Positions 7,941-16,108 of a stretch of DNA of 34,061 nt are shown here, one piece after another. The position numbers were made by a program, and so were the translations under genes. The notes beneath the pieces are model-generated. The model had not been told where the DNA came from and made no database searches. It saw only the letters and a program-made list of their open reading frames with translations. This DNA is from Synergistaceae bacterium (GTDB taxonomy: Bacteria; Synergistota; Synergistia; Synergistales; 79-D21), in the NCBI GenBank assembly GCA_029267465.1, contig JAJUIT010000005.1, positions 1 to 34,061 of the forward strand. Reading direction: 5' to 3'. Numbering within the stretch: position 1 is the first letter of the stretch; each line of letters begins with the position of its first letter.

Positions 7941-8720
7941 ATGATCAACACGCTGAAAAGGAAGCTGGAATGCGGGCAGGCGGTGGTCGGCCCGTTTCTC
8001 ACGCTCAATTGCCCGGACCTGGTGGAGCTGATGGGCCTGACGGGGTTTGACTTCCTCATCATCGACACCGAGCACGGGCCCATGGAGGCCGAGTCGATCC
8101 AGAACCTGATCCGCGCCGCGGAACTGAGGGGGATCACGCCCATCGTCCGGGTTTCCGACACCCGGGACGTGACGATCCTGAAAACGCTGGACGTCGGGGC
8201 CCACGGTATCCAGGTCCCCCAGGTCAACTCGCGGGAAGCCGCCGAATCCGTCGTTCGCTCGGCGAAATACTTCCCCGCCGGGACCCGCGGAGCCGCCATG
8301 CCCCGCGCGTCCCATTACGGGCTCTTGCCCTTGGACGACTACCTGGCCTCGGCCAACCGGGAGACGATGGTGATCGTGCACTGTGAAAACAGGGCGGGCC
8401 TTTCCTGCATTGAGGAGATCGCCTCGACGCCGGGGGTGGACGTGGTCTTCGTCGGCCCTTACGACCTGTCCCAGTCGCTCGGTTTCCCCGGCAAGCTCGA
8501 CACCCCTCAGGTCGCAAGCGCCGTGGACCGGGCCCTCAAGGCGGCCCAGGGTGCGGGAAAGCCCGCGGGGATCTTCGTGACGAGCACGGACGAGGCCCGC
8601 ATGAGGCTGGACCAGGGGTTCCGGTACATCGCCTACAGCATGGATTCCCTGCTGTTCGCGGGAGCCTGTCGCCAGGCGGTAAACGCCCTGAAAGCGCATC
8701 TGGGCTGCAAGGTTGAGTAA
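7941..8720 (+). CDS. HpcH/HpaI family aldolase (class II pyruvate aldolase)
   Basis: 259 residues from the ATG at 7941; GAGGAGG lies 11 bases upstream, and upstream frame lacks family similarity. Family motifs are present: FDFLIIDTEHGP with catalytic His45, PIVRVSD (Arg70), GIQVPQV, Glu149 in MVIVHCENRAGL and Asp175 in DVVFVGPYDLSQSLG. The Glu and Asp bind the divalent metal that holds pyruvate enolate. Family enzymes cleave 4-hydroxy-2-oxo acids such as 2-keto-3-deoxyglucarate or 4-hydroxy-2-oxoheptanedioate to pyruvate and an aldehyde. Length fits the family (about 250-260). Substrate unknown. It is second in a four-gene operon. Confidence 0.9.
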   Translation: MINTLKRKLECGQAVVGPFLTLNCPDLVELMGLTGFDFLIIDTEHGPMEAESIQNLIRAAELRGITPIVRVSDTRDVTILKTLDVGAHGIQVPQVNSREAAESVVRSAKYFPAGTRGAAMPRASHYGLLPLDDYLASANRETMVIVHCENRAGLSCIEEIASTPGVDVVFVGPYDLSQSLGFPGKLDTPQVASAVDRALKAAQGAGKPAGIFVTSTDEARMRLDQGFRYIAYSMDSLLFAGACRQAVNALKAHLGCKVE

Positions 8721-8732
8721 GGAGAAGGTCCC

Positions 8733-9503
8733 ATGGGAAGAAAAACTGCGGCCGCAGCGCTTTTGCTGTTGTTTTTCGGCTTTTCCCTCCCCGCGACAGG
8801 GCAGGAAGTCCGTTCCTACAGCGGGCACTTCACCCCTGCCTCCCGTGGAGAGGAACTGCTGAAAGCCCTGGTGGACTATACCGATCCTGATGCGGTCGAG
8901 ATGGTCCTGGACGGGGAGCCCGATGAAAACTGGAACGTCAGGGACCTCTTCTTTCACGTCAGGGGAGGGCGCTTTGCCGGGAAGATCCGGGTGGAGGACA
9001 TCGCCCTTTCGGCCTCCTTCGTCAGCTTCGACCCGCCGTCCGAGGGGCGGCCGCTTTCGGTGAAGAAGGCCCTGCGCAGCAACCTGAGGGTGAGCCTGCT
9101 CGAATCCGACGTGAACGCCGCTATCCGGATGTTCACCTCGGAAAGGGACGGCGACTGGAACGACGTGTCCGTCCGGTTCCTTCCGCCGCGGAACGTGGAG
9201 GCCCGGGGGCGGTACCACCTGAAGAACCCCGGGCTCGTCATCCTGGCGGAGGTGTCCACGGGGCTGGCGATCCGGGACGGCGTCGAAATCTGGCTGGAGG
9301 ACCCCCAGTTGAAAATCAACCGGGGGGAACAGACCGATACGGTAAGGGAGGCCATCCGGAAACTGCAGCCCGTGGTGGACATCCGCAAGTTCCCGTTTCC
9401 GGTCACCCTTTCGGTGCTGCAGGCAGGCCAGGGACGCCTCGAGATCGCCTCGCGGACGCCGCCCTGCCCCTTCGAGGGGATCGTTTACCGCTATTGCCGC
9501 TAG
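8733..9503 (+). CDS. Exported DUF2993 (LmeA-like) family protein
   Basis: 256 residues with a signal peptide, MGRKTAAAALLLLFFGFSLP, and likely cleavage after ATG or GQ near residue 24. The body is rich in beta strands with the DUF2993 pattern: VRDLFFHVRGGRFAGKIRVED, then a LLESDVNAAIR segment corresponding to the family's L---DLN-AL motif, and a late VDIRKFPFPVTL. Family members are extracytoplasmic and suggested to bind lipid. AAGGAGAAGG lies directly upstream of the ATG, 12 bases after the aldolase gene. Assignment to the family rests on pattern, so is moderate; function unknown. Confidence 0.65.
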   Translation: MGRKTAAAALLLLFFGFSLPATGQEVRSYSGHFTPASRGEELLKALVDYTDPDAVEMVLDGEPDENWNVRDLFFHVRGGRFAGKIRVEDIALSASFVSFDPPSEGRPLSVKKALRSNLRVSLLESDVNAAIRMFTSERDGDWNDVSVRFLPPRNVEARGRYHLKNPGLVILAEVSTGLAIRDGVEIWLEDPQLKINRGEQTDTVREAIRKLQPVVDIRKFPFPVTLSVLQAGQGRLEIASRTPPCPFEGIVYRYCR

Positions 9504-9520
9504 TCCTGGGGGGGATGGAC

Positions 9521-9880
9521 ATGTCGACGGAGGTCAAACCCGTTGTTTCCAAGGAAGAAACGTTCGACCGTCTGGAGATCCGCCTGGGCCGCGTGCTTTC
9601 CGCCGAGATCGAGCCCTCTTCTCCGAAGAAGGCCTACCGGATGGAGATCGATTTCGGCAAGTTTGGCAGGAAGACCAGCGTCGGGCGCTTCACGCAGCAT
9701 TCCCCGGAAGATCTGGTGGGCCGCCTCGTGATCGGGGTCCTGAACTTCGAACCCCGCAAGGTCGGGGAGGTCCTCTCCGAGGTGTTGGTCCTGGGGGTCC
9801 AGTTCCCGAAGGCCGACAGCGGTGAAGCGACCTTTCTGACTCCGGCCGCGGAGGCGAAGATCGGGGGAAAAGTTTTCTGA
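9521..9880 (+). CDS. CsaA-like tRNA-binding domain protein
   Basis: About 119 residues forming one EMAP-II/CsaA-type OB-fold tRNA-binding domain. It opens with FDRLEIRLGRVLSAE, followed by Y-MEIDFG-FG-KTSVGR-T and LVGR-VIGVLNFEPRKVGEVLSEVLVLG, closely matching CsaA. Family members bind structured RNA and have been called protein-export chaperones. Two ATGs are possible (9515 and 9521); 9521 is chosen for its spacing from the G-rich ribosome site at 9508-9514. It is the last gene of the 7495 operon. It lacks the C-terminal GFRSEVLVLG-type arginine but keeps the fold. Cytoplasmic. Confidence 0.85.
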   Translation: MSTEVKPVVSKEETFDRLEIRLGRVLSAEIEPSSPKKAYRMEIDFGKFGRKTSVGRFTQHSPEDLVGRLVIGVLNFEPRKVGEVLSEVLVLGVQFPKADSGEATFLTPAAEAKIGGKVF

Positions 9881-9892
9881 CCCGGGGTTTTG

Positions 9893-9950
9893 AAAAAAAG
9901 CAGGAAGAAGAAGCCCGGGGGGCTACCGCCCCCCGGGCTTCTTCTTCCTG
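9893..9950 (-). terminator. Strong terminator of the tupA operon (minus strand)
   Basis: A perfect 22-bp inverted repeat (9901-9922 with 9929-9950) closes a six-base loop. On the minus strand it runs directly into seven T (complement of 9893-9899). It lies 29 bases after the stop of the minus gene at 9980. It may also stop the plus-strand operon ending at 9880, but no T-run follows it in that direction. Confidence 0.9.
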
Positions 9951-9979
9951 AGACATGCAGGAGATACCGTGTTGATTCG

Positions 9980-10840
9980 CTAACTCCCGTGCTTTGCGTT
10001 CCAGATTCTCGAATTGGGGAAGAAAAGGGGTTCTCCGTATTTCTTCACGCCGAAGTTCTTGATGATCAACTGGGCTTCTTCGCTTTCGAGCCAGTCCGCG
10101 AAGGCCAGGGCCTCATCGGCGTTCAGGCCCTGGAATTTGGAGGGATTGACCCGGATAACGGCGATAAGGTTGAGGAGGATCGGGTCCTTTTCCACCAGCG
10201 GAACAAGCCTGATTTCTTTTTTCATGGTCAGGTAGGTGGCCCGGTCCATCAGGATGTACGCCCCGCGCCTGTTTGCGAAGGCTGTTGCAGCGGCGTTGCC
10301 GAGCTTGCCCAGGGAATAAGTGATGTACCAGTCTCCCTCCGGCTTGATATGGGCGGCTTGCCAGACTTCCATCTCCTTCACGTGGGTGCCCGAGTTGTCT
10401 CCCCGGGTGACGAACGGAGCTCCCATGATGGCGATTCGGGTCAGGGCAGCCGAGGCGCTCTTCATGCCCTTGATGCCGGCCGGGTCGGAAGCGGGGCCGA
10501 GAATGACGAAGTCGTTGTACATGATGTCCCGGCGATCCACACCGTAACCGGCTGCGATGAATTGATCCTCCAGGGAGCGGGCGTGGACCATGACGATGTC
10601 GAACTTCCCGGACTTTGCCTTTTCAAGTGTAGCCCCGGTGCCAGCTCCCTCGAAGGTGACCAGGGTTCCCGTCTTGCTCTTGTAGGCTTCAGCAAGGACG
10701 GGAACGATTCCTGCGTCGATGGGGCCGATCGTGCTCGACATCCGGACCGTTCCCGCGCCCATTGCAGGCAGGGCAGCCAGGACAGCCAGAGAAAAGACCA
10801 GGAGTGCCAGCGTGATCCGTTTCAGTGCCGTGCGTTTCAT
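9980..10840 (-). CDS. Tungstate/molybdate-type (TupA-like) substrate-binding protein, second copy
   Basis: 286 residues with a signal peptide ([20 protein letters not shown], likely cleavage after MGA near 29). It matches TupA in the body: [56 protein letters not shown] and PLFFPN near the C-terminus. The TTTSTDNTG segment at the start of mature TupA, which helps form the oxyanion pocket, is replaced by [10 protein letters not shown]. Ligand preference may therefore differ from that of the upstream gene. GAGGAGG precedes the ATG. It follows tupA by 31 bases and shares its riboswitch and terminator. No TupB permease or TupC ATPase gene is visible. Confidence 0.85.
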   Translation of the reverse strand: [286 protein letters not shown]

Positions 10841-10871
10841 CGGTGGTTTCCTCCTCGCTCGGGATGCCGGG

Positions 10872-11711
10872 CTATTGGGCCTTTGCGTTCGGGAAGAAGA
10901 GCGGCTTGCCCATCATCTTGAAGTCGGCGATGACCTTCTGCCCGCGCGGGGAAGCCATCCAGGCGGAAAAGCGTTCGGCCAGGTCTACCCGCAATCCTTG
11001 GGCTCGGCTGGGGTCTACCACAATGACGCTGTACTGGTTGAAGAGCTTTTTATCTCCCTCAACGAGGATAACGAGCGGCGGATTTCCCTTGAAGTTGGAC
11101 TCGTACTTGATGAAAGTCCCGCGGTCGGTTAGGGTGTAGCCGTTTAGTTCGCCGGCCACGCCAAGCGTCTCGATCATGCCCTGCCCCACGGAAAGGTACC
11201 AGCTTTCCCTGTCGGGGGTCGCCACGCCGGCCTCCTTCCAGAGGCGGAGTTCCGCCATGTGGGTCCCGGACCTGTCTCCGCGGCTGGCAAAGGGTGCCTT
11301 TTTCGCGGCGATGGCCTTCAGGGCTTCCGCCGCCGTTTTCCCTTTCACCTTCGCGGGATCGCCGGCGGGCCCCACGAGAACGAAATCGTTGAACATGACC
11401 TCGCGGCGGCTCTTGCCGTATTCTTCCTTCATGAAAGCGGCCTCTGCCTCGGGGTCGTGCACAAGCAGCACGTCGACATCGCCGTTCTTGCCGTACTGCA
11501 GCGCTTTGCCGGTGCCGACGGCGACCCACTGAAGCTCGATTCCCGTGTCCTTCTGGAAGAAGGGGGCCAGGTAGTCCAAAAGGCCGGTGTTGTCCGTGCT
11601 GGTTGTCGTGGCCATCCTCAGGACCGGGGCCTTGGCCATCGCCATGGCGCCCAGTGCCAGGACAAGCACCAGGGCCAATGTTGTTGCGATTTTCCATCCG
11701 CGCTGCACCAA
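10872..11711 (-). CDS. tupA: Tungstate ABC transporter substrate-binding protein TupA
   Basis: 279 residues from a TTG at 11711, eight bases after AGGAGG (11720-11725 on the minus strand). A GTG three bases further on is possible. The longer open frame reaching 11843 would run through the terminator and hairpins and is not used. A signal peptide (ATTLALVLVLALGAMA) precedes the mature start with TTTSTDNTGLLDYLAP-F, the TupA oxyanion-binding signature. GTGKALQYGKNGDVDVLLVHDP, EVMFNDFVLVGPAGDP and SRGDRSGTH follow. It binds tungstate (perhaps molybdate) in the periplasm. Expression is probably controlled by the Moco-type riboswitch at 11851-11950. Tungsten use fits anaerobic aldehyde or formate oxidoreductases. 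Confidence 0.9.
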   Translation of the reverse strand: MVQRGWKIATTLALVLVLALGAMAMAKAPVLRMATTTSTDNTGLLDYLAPFFQKDTGIELQWVAVGTGKALQYGKNGDVDVLLVHDPEAEAAFMKEEYGKSRREVMFNDFVLVGPAGDPAKVKGKTAAEALKAIAAKKAPFASRGDRSGTHMAELRLWKEAGVATPDRESWYLSVGQGMIETLGVAGELNGYTLTDRGTFIKYESNFKGNPPLVILVEGDKKLFNQYSVIVVDPSRAQGLRVDLAERFSAWMASPRGQKVIADFKMMGKPLFFPNAKAQ

Positions 11712-11754
11712 CTTAATCGCCTCCTGAAGCAAGATTCCCCCCGTAACTGGGGGG

Positions 11755-11779
11755 GAGGGGCCCCTAAAAGGGGCCCCTC
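11755..11779 (-). other. GC-rich hairpin in the tupA leader close to the ribosome-binding site
   Basis: A perfect 10-bp stem (11755-11764 with 11770-11779) with a five-base loop lies about 30 bases before the AGGAGG of tupA. C6 (11737-11742) and G6/7 (11749-11755) next to it can form another short stem. These may mask or expose the ribosome site, adding a translational step after the riboswitch terminator. Role is inference. Confidence 0.5.
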
Positions 11780-11798
11780 GGGGCTCGAGAAAGCGGGG

Positions 11799-11840
11799 AA
11801 CAAAAACAGGCCGCCCCCGTTGGCGGAAGGCGGCCTGTTT
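11799..11840 (-). terminator. Leader terminator, expression platform of the riboswitch
   Basis: On the minus strand, a perfect 12-bp stem (11829-11840 with 11804-11815) closes a 13-base loop and continues as TTTTTGTT. It lies only about 11 bases after the aptamer and before the tupA ribosome site, the usual position of a riboswitch-controlled intrinsic terminator. Confidence 0.75.
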
Positions 11841-11850
11841 CAAAGCCCGC

Positions 11851-11950
11851 GAATCTCCTTTCCAAACGGGAGGCTCCCCCGTTTCCAGGGAAACCCATCG
11901 GCCAGCCGCCGTGGGGATATCCCTTTAGGATCGGCAGGCTCGGAGAGAAT
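11851..11950 (-). promoter_or_regulatory. Molybdenum/tungsten cofactor (Moco/Tuco) riboswitch-like aptamer upstream of tupA
   Basis: The minus-strand leader holds a compact structured element. TCTCC at the 5' side pairs with GGAGA at the 3' side (11942-11946 with 11854-11858) as a closing stem. Inside are CCGAGCC, a CCTAAAGGGATAT segment, GCCG/CGGC pairing, GTTTC-CCTG-GAAAC and a final CGTTTGGAAAGGAG. This resembles the Moco RNA consensus as I remember it, and it sits between a good promoter and a tungstate-uptake gene, where such RNAs are known. Molybdenum or tungsten cofactor would signal sufficiency and favour termination at 11799-11840. A covariance-model search (Rfam RF01055) would be decisive. 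Confidence 0.68.
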
Positions 11951-11970
11951 ATTTAATTTGTCCGGTCACC

Positions 11971-11999
11971 TTTATACCAAAAAAAACTTTCCCTTGCAA
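11971..11999 (-). promoter_or_regulatory. Sigma-70 promoter of the tupA operon, with overlapping palindrome
   Basis: On the minus strand TTGCAA (11994-11999) and TATAAA (11971-11976) are spaced by 17 bases that include a T8 tract. The predicted start near 11964 lies just before the riboswitch aptamer. The -35 box sits inside a perfect 12-bp palindrome, CCCTTGCAAGGG (11991-12002), possibly a regulator site. The 11712-12079 interval has no gene; it holds this promoter, the aptamer, the terminator and the hairpin. Confidence 0.65.
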
Positions 12000-12079
12000 G
12001 GGGGCATTGCCTCGTTTCGGCGGCAAAGGCGGCCCGCTTCCCGAAGTTCGAAAACACCGAAAGGCTGCGGGAAGGAGTT

Positions 12080-13231
12080 CTAGCCCAGGACCTTCGCCAG
12101 GAGGGTCGTAAAGACCACCATGCAGACGATGGCCATGGGGTAGGTGGCTCCATAGCCGGCGCTGCACTCCTCCCCGCCGGTCGCCTCGATGGCCGCTCCA
12201 AGACCCGGGGTGCTGGTCATGGCCCCGCAGATCGCTCCGGCCAGCAGGATCCAGTTCAGCTTCCAGACCGTTCTGCCCAGGAGGTATCCCGCCAGCTCCG
12301 CCGCCAGGGCGGAAACCGCACCGATGCCGACGAGCAGGAAGCCGTGCTCCATCAGGGCGTCGGTCATCTGGGGCCCGGCCATCAGTCCCACGACCGCCAG
12401 GAAATAGGCTAGCGAAAGTTCGCGGATCGCCGTCAGGGTCTTTTTTTCCATCCGCATGGGCAAGGGGCCGAGACGGCCGAAAGCCCCCAGGGCCAGGGCG
12501 GCGATGAGCCCGCCCCCGGTGCTGCCGAGGGAGACGGGGCTTCCCAGCACCGGGACGGTGACGCTGCCGAGCAGGATGCCCAAAACGATGCAGACGACGA
12601 AGGACAGCACGGAAAAGGGAATCGATTCCTGGACGGATCGGTCTTTTTCTCCCGAGCGGTAAAAATCCCTGTAGATCGATGCCAGCTCCTCGCGCTCCTT
12701 TTTCACGTCGATCCGGAAAATCGCCGGTGCAAGCTGGACGAACAGGACCACCGCCAGCACCCCGAAGGGATAGGCGAGCGTATAGCCCACCGTCACCAGG
12801 GGATTGCCCCCCGTGGTTTCCAGCGCCGCCCCCAGTCCCGGCGAACTGGTCAGGGCCCCCGTGTAGGTTCCGGCCACCAGCAGGGGTTCAACGCCGGACG
12901 CCAGGTGTGCCATCGCGTAGGTGCAGAGGGCACCGACCCCTGTGACGATCACCCCCAGGACGACGAACTTCATCCCGTACTTTTTCACCACCAGGACGAT
13001 GTCCTCCGCCGAGAGCAACCCCACCGCCACGACGAAGAGCATGAGGTTCCAGTTGAACAGCTCGTAGGAAATTTTCACTTTCAGCAGCCCCAGAACCAGG
13101 CCGGTGAAAAGGGCCCCGGAAGTTCCCAGGCTGAGGTTCCTGAACCGGACCCTCCCGAGCAGAAGGCCCGAGGCGACCGCGAAGCTCAGGACAAGAAGCT
13201 GGTTGTTGAGAAGCTTGACCAGGAAATCCAC
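12080..13231 (-). CDS. Aspartate:alanine exchanger (AspT/YidE) family transporter without RCK domains
   Basis: 383 residues, strongly hydrophobic with about ten predicted membrane helices in two repeats. Each repeat carries the family signature: GALTSSPGLGAALE near 125-137 and CGAMTSTPGLGAAIE near 335-349. Characterised relatives exchange aspartate for alanine or export succinate. Most homologues carry two cytoplasmic RCK (TrkA-C) domains between the repeats. Here only a short charged linker (KKEREELASIYRDFYRSGEKD) is present, so this is a compact form. A GTG start is used, nine bases after GGGAGGG. The gene is divergent from fumC and the malic-enzyme gene, suggesting import or exchange of malate, fumarate, succinate or aspartate. 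Substrate is inference. Confidence 0.85.
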   Translation of the reverse strand: MDFLVKLLNNQLLVLSFAVASGLLLGRVRFRNLSLGTSGALFTGLVLGLLKVKISYELFNWNLMLFVVAVGLLSAEDIVLVVKKYGMKFVVLGVIVTGVGALCTYAMAHLASGVEPLLVAGTYTGALTSSPGLGAALETTGGNPLVTVGYTLAYPFGVLAVVLFVQLAPAIFRIDVKKEREELASIYRDFYRSGEKDRSVQESIPFSVLSFVVCIVLGILLGSVTVPVLGSPVSLGSTGGGLIAALALGAFGRLGPLPMRMEKKTLTAIRELSLAYFLAVVGLMAGPQMTDALMEHGFLLVGIGAVSALAAELAGYLLGRTVWKLNWILLAGAICGAMTSTPGLGAAIEATGGEECSAGYGATYPMAIVCMVVFTTLLAKVLG

Positions 13232-13305
13232 GATGAACGTCCCTCCCGACCTTCCGCGCGAGCGGTGCGATCCGACGTGCCTATTCTACCGGATTCCTCC
13301 CGCCC

Positions 13306-13334
13306 TTGAATTCATTTCTCCCTTTCCCTAACAT
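13306..13334 (+). promoter_or_regulatory. Sigma-70 promoter of the fumC-malic enzyme operon
   Basis: TTGAAT (13306-13311) and TAACAT (13329-13334), each matching consensus at four of six positions, are spaced by exactly 17 bases. The predicted start near 13341 lies 18 bases before the AAGGAGG of fumC. Confidence 0.5.
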
Positions 13335-13374
13335 GGAAAGGCCCCGATCGGGTTTGCGAAGGAGGCCTGCCGAA

Positions 13375-14778
13375 ATGGAATACCGAATCGAGAAAGACTC
13401 CTTGGGAGAAGTGAAGGTTCCCGCGGACAAGCTCTACGGCGCCCAGTCCCAGAGAAGCATCGACAACTTTCGGATCGGCTGGGAAAAGATGCCGGACGAG
13501 ATCATCCGCGCGTTTGCGGTCCTGAAGAAAGCCTCTGCCCTGGCCAACCGGAAGCTCGGCGTCCTTGACGAGGCGAGAGCCTCGGCCATCGCGAAGGCGG
13601 CCGACGAGATCCTGGAAGGAAAGCTGGCGGGCAACTTCGGGCTTTCCGTCTGGCAGACGGGAAGCGGGACCCAGTCGAACATGAACGTGAACGAGGTCCT
13701 GGCCAACCGGGCGAACCAGATCCTGAACGACCCCGAAAGGGCCGTTCACCCGAACAACCACGTGAACAAGTCCCAGAGCTCCAACGACACCTTCCCGGCC
13801 GCCATGCATATCGCGGCCGTGACCGAGCTGGAAGACCGCCTTCTCCCCTCCCTGGAGAAGCTGAGAGGAACCCTCGCCGAAAAGTCCGACCGGTACATGG
13901 ACCTGGTGAAGACGGGGCGGACCCATCTTCAGGACGCCACGCCCCTCACCCTCGGCCAGGAGATCAGCGGCTGGGTGAGGATGCTGGAGCGCAACGGGCA
14001 GATGATCCGTTCGAGCCTGGAGTACCTGCGGGACCTGGCCCTGGGGGGTACCGCCGTCGGAACGGGGCTGAACGCCCCCGAGGGCTTCGACGTGGAGGTG
14101 GCGGCCCAGATCTCGCTTTTGACCGGAAAAAGCTTCCGGACGGCCCCGAACAAGTTTCATTCCCTGACCAGCAAGGACGAGCTGGTGTTCGCCCACGGCG
14201 CTCTGAAGGCCCTGGCGGCCGACCTCCTGAAGATCGTCAACGACGTGCGCTGGCTGGCTTCGGGGCCCCGCTGCGGGATCGGCGAGATCCGGATCCCGGA
14301 GAACGAACCGGGCAGCTCCATCATGCCGGGGAAGGTCAACCCGACCCAGTGCGAGGCGGTTTCCATGGTCGTGGCGCAGGTCATGGGCAACGACGTGACG
14401 GTCGCCTTTGCAGCCAGCCAGGGGAATTTCGAGCTCAACGTCTACATGCCCGTTTTGATCTACAATTTCCTGCAGTCGGTCCGGCTCTTGTCCGACGCCA
14501 TGGTCTCCTTCAACGACCATTGCGCCGTCGGGATCGAGGCGGACGAGAAGCGCATCGCTTCGTTCGTGACGAACTCCCTGATGAACGTGACGGCCCTGAA
14601 CCCGATCATCGGCTACGACAAGGCGGCGGAGATCGCGAAGAAGGCGCACAGGGAGGGAACCAACCTGAAAGCGGCCGCCATGGCGCTGGGATACCTCACG
14701 GAAGACGAGTTCGACAGGGCGATGGACCTGAAGGCCATGTGCCGTCCACGGAAAGCCGAAGGAGGAAAAGAGCGATGA
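13375..14778 (+). CDS. fumC: Fumarate hydratase class II
   Basis: 467 residues, the usual length of class II (oxygen-stable, iron-free) fumarase, which interconverts fumarate and L-malate in the cytoplasm as a tetramer. The ATG at 13375 follows AAGGAGG (13359-13365), and the protein then starts with [25 protein letters not shown], the normal N-terminus. Visible motifs are [42 protein letters not shown] and the superfamily signature [11 protein letters not shown] (313-323) containing the catalytic serine loop. The stop overlaps the start of the malic-enzyme gene, so the two enzymes link fumarate, malate and pyruvate. Aspartase is excluded by length and by fumarase-like motifs, though the two families are related. 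Confidence 0.95.
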   Translation: MEYRIEKDSLGEVKVPADKLYGAQSQRSIDNFRIGWEKMPDEIIRAFAVLKKASALANRKLGVLDEARASAIAKAADEILEGKLAGNFGLSVWQTGSGTQSNMNVNEVLANRANQILNDPERAVHPNNHVNKSQSSNDTFPAAMHIAAVTELEDRLLPSLEKLRGTLAEKSDRYMDLVKTGRTHLQDATPLTLGQEISGWVRMLERNGQMIRSSLEYLRDLALGGTAVGTGLNAPEGFDVEVAAQISLLTGKSFRTAPNKFHSLTSKDELVFAHGALKALAADLLKIVNDVRWLASGPRCGIGEIRIPENEPGSSIMPGKVNPTQCEAVSMVVAQVMGNDVTVAFAASQGNFELNVYMPVLIYNFLQSVRLLSDAMVSFNDHCAVGIEADEKRIASFVTNSLMNVTALNPIIGYDKAAEIAKKAHREGTNLKAAAMALGYLTEDEFDRAMDLKAMCRPRKAEGGKER

Positions 14779-16103
14779 TGTCAAAGGACGAACGGATCGA
14801 AAAGGCGGCCAGGCCTGCCCAGGACGCCATGGAGCTGCACCCCTTCTACCGGGGGAAAATGCAGACGGCCCCGAAATGCTGCGTGCGGGACCTAGGCGAT
14901 TTCGCCATCTGGTACACCCCGGGGGTCGCCGCCCCCTGCAAGGCCATCAGCGAGGACGTTTCCCTCTCGTACGAGTACACCAACCGGGCAAACCTCGTGG
15001 CGGTGGTGAGCGACGGGACGAGGGTCCTGGGGCTGGGGGACATCGGACCGGAAGCGGGCATGCCCGTCATGGAGGGAAAGGCGCTGCTGTTCAAGTACCT
15101 GGGCGGGGTCGACGCGGTCGCGATCTGCCTGGACACGAAGGACCCCGACAAGATCGTCGAAACCGTTCGGATCCTGGCGCCCAGTTTCGGAGGGATCAAC
15201 CTCGAGGACATCGAGCAGCCCAAGTGCTTCTACATCCTCGACGAGCTGCGAAAGGACTGCAAGATTCCCGTCTGGCACGACGACCAGCAGGGGACCGCGG
15301 CCGTGAACCTGGCCGGGCTGTACAGCGGTCTGAAGATCGTCGGCAAGAAGATCGACGAGGTGAAGGTGCGCTTCTTCGGCGCCGGCGCGGCCAGCGTCGC
15401 CACGGCGAGGATCCTGATCAAGGCCGGGGTGAAGCCCGGGAACATCATCATGGCCGACAGCCGGGGAACGCTCCACAAGGGACGGACGGACCTGGAGGGA
15501 GATTACGGCGTCAAGCGCCACTTCGCCCAGACCACCAACCCGGAGGGGGTCACGGGAGGGCCGGAGGTGCTCTTCAGGGACGCGGACGTGGTCTACTGCT
15601 ACACCAAGCCGGGGCCCGACGTGGTGAAGCCCGAGTGGGTCAAAAGCATGGCCCGCGACGCGATCCTCTTCGCCTGCGCCAACCCGGTCCCCGAGATCTG
15701 GCCCTGGGAGGCGAAGGAAGCCGGGGCCCGCATCGTGGCCACGGGCCGCTCCGACTTCCCGAACCAGGTCAACAATTCCCTGGGATTCCCCGGGATCTTC
15801 CGCGGGACGCTCGACGTTCAGGCCTCGACGATCACGGACGAGATGTGCATCGAGGCGGCCCGGACCCTTTCCGCCTGCGCGGAAAAGATCGGCCTCTCCG
15901 AAGACTACCTGATCCCGACCATGGACCAGGCCTGGGTTTACCCGGAAGTGGCGGCGGCGGTAGGCATGAAGGCCATCGAGCAGGGGATCGCCCGGAAGAC
16001 CTACACCCGGGAAGAACTGCTGAAGATCGCCACCGAGAAGATCCAGTACGCCCAGCGGATGACGGGCTGCCTCACCGAGAACGGGTTCATCAAGCTCCCG
16101 TAG
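14775..16103 (+). CDS. Malic enzyme (malate dehydrogenase, oxaloacetate-decarboxylating), short bacterial type
   Basis: 442 residues. The ATG at 14775 overlaps the fumC stop, and GGAGGAAAAG lies just upstream. The N-terminal domain has [13 protein letters not shown] (catalytic Tyr) and [22 protein letters not shown] (catalytic Lys), then [10 protein letters not shown] with metal ligands. The NAD(P) Rossmann domain starts near residue 200 with [25 protein letters not shown] and [20 protein letters not shown] are characteristic of the family. It oxidatively decarboxylates malate to pyruvate and CO2. There is no phosphotransacetylase-like extension as in MaeB. Cofactor choice (NAD or NADP) is not resolved. 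A terminator follows at once. Confidence 0.95.
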   Translation: MMSKDERIEKAARPAQDAMELHPFYRGKMQTAPKCCVRDLGDFAIWYTPGVAAPCKAISEDVSLSYEYTNRANLVAVVSDGTRVLGLGDIGPEAGMPVMEGKALLFKYLGGVDAVAICLDTKDPDKIVETVRILAPSFGGINLEDIEQPKCFYILDELRKDCKIPVWHDDQQGTAAVNLAGLYSGLKIVGKKIDEVKVRFFGAGAASVATARILIKAGVKPGNIIMADSRGTLHKGRTDLEGDYGVKRHFAQTTNPEGVTGGPEVLFRDADVVYCYTKPGPDVVKPEWVKSMARDAILFACANPVPEIWPWEAKEAGARIVATGRSDFPNQVNNSLGFPGIFRGTLDVQASTITDEMCIEAARTLSACAEKIGLSEDYLIPTMDQAWVYPEVAAAVGMKAIEQGIARKTYTREELLKIATEKIQYAQRMTGCLTENGFIKLP

Positions 16104-16108
16104 GAGCC

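Noticed and set aside
11712-11843. N-terminal extension of tupA
   Set aside because: It would translate the terminator and hairpins and place the signal peptide internally; TTG at 11711 with AGGAGG gives a normal signal peptide.
11991-12002. CCCTTGCAAGGG followed by T8 as a terminator of the transporter gene ending at 12080
   Set aside because: A 12-bp palindrome without loop makes a very poor hairpin, and the same bases form a well-spaced promoter for tupA.
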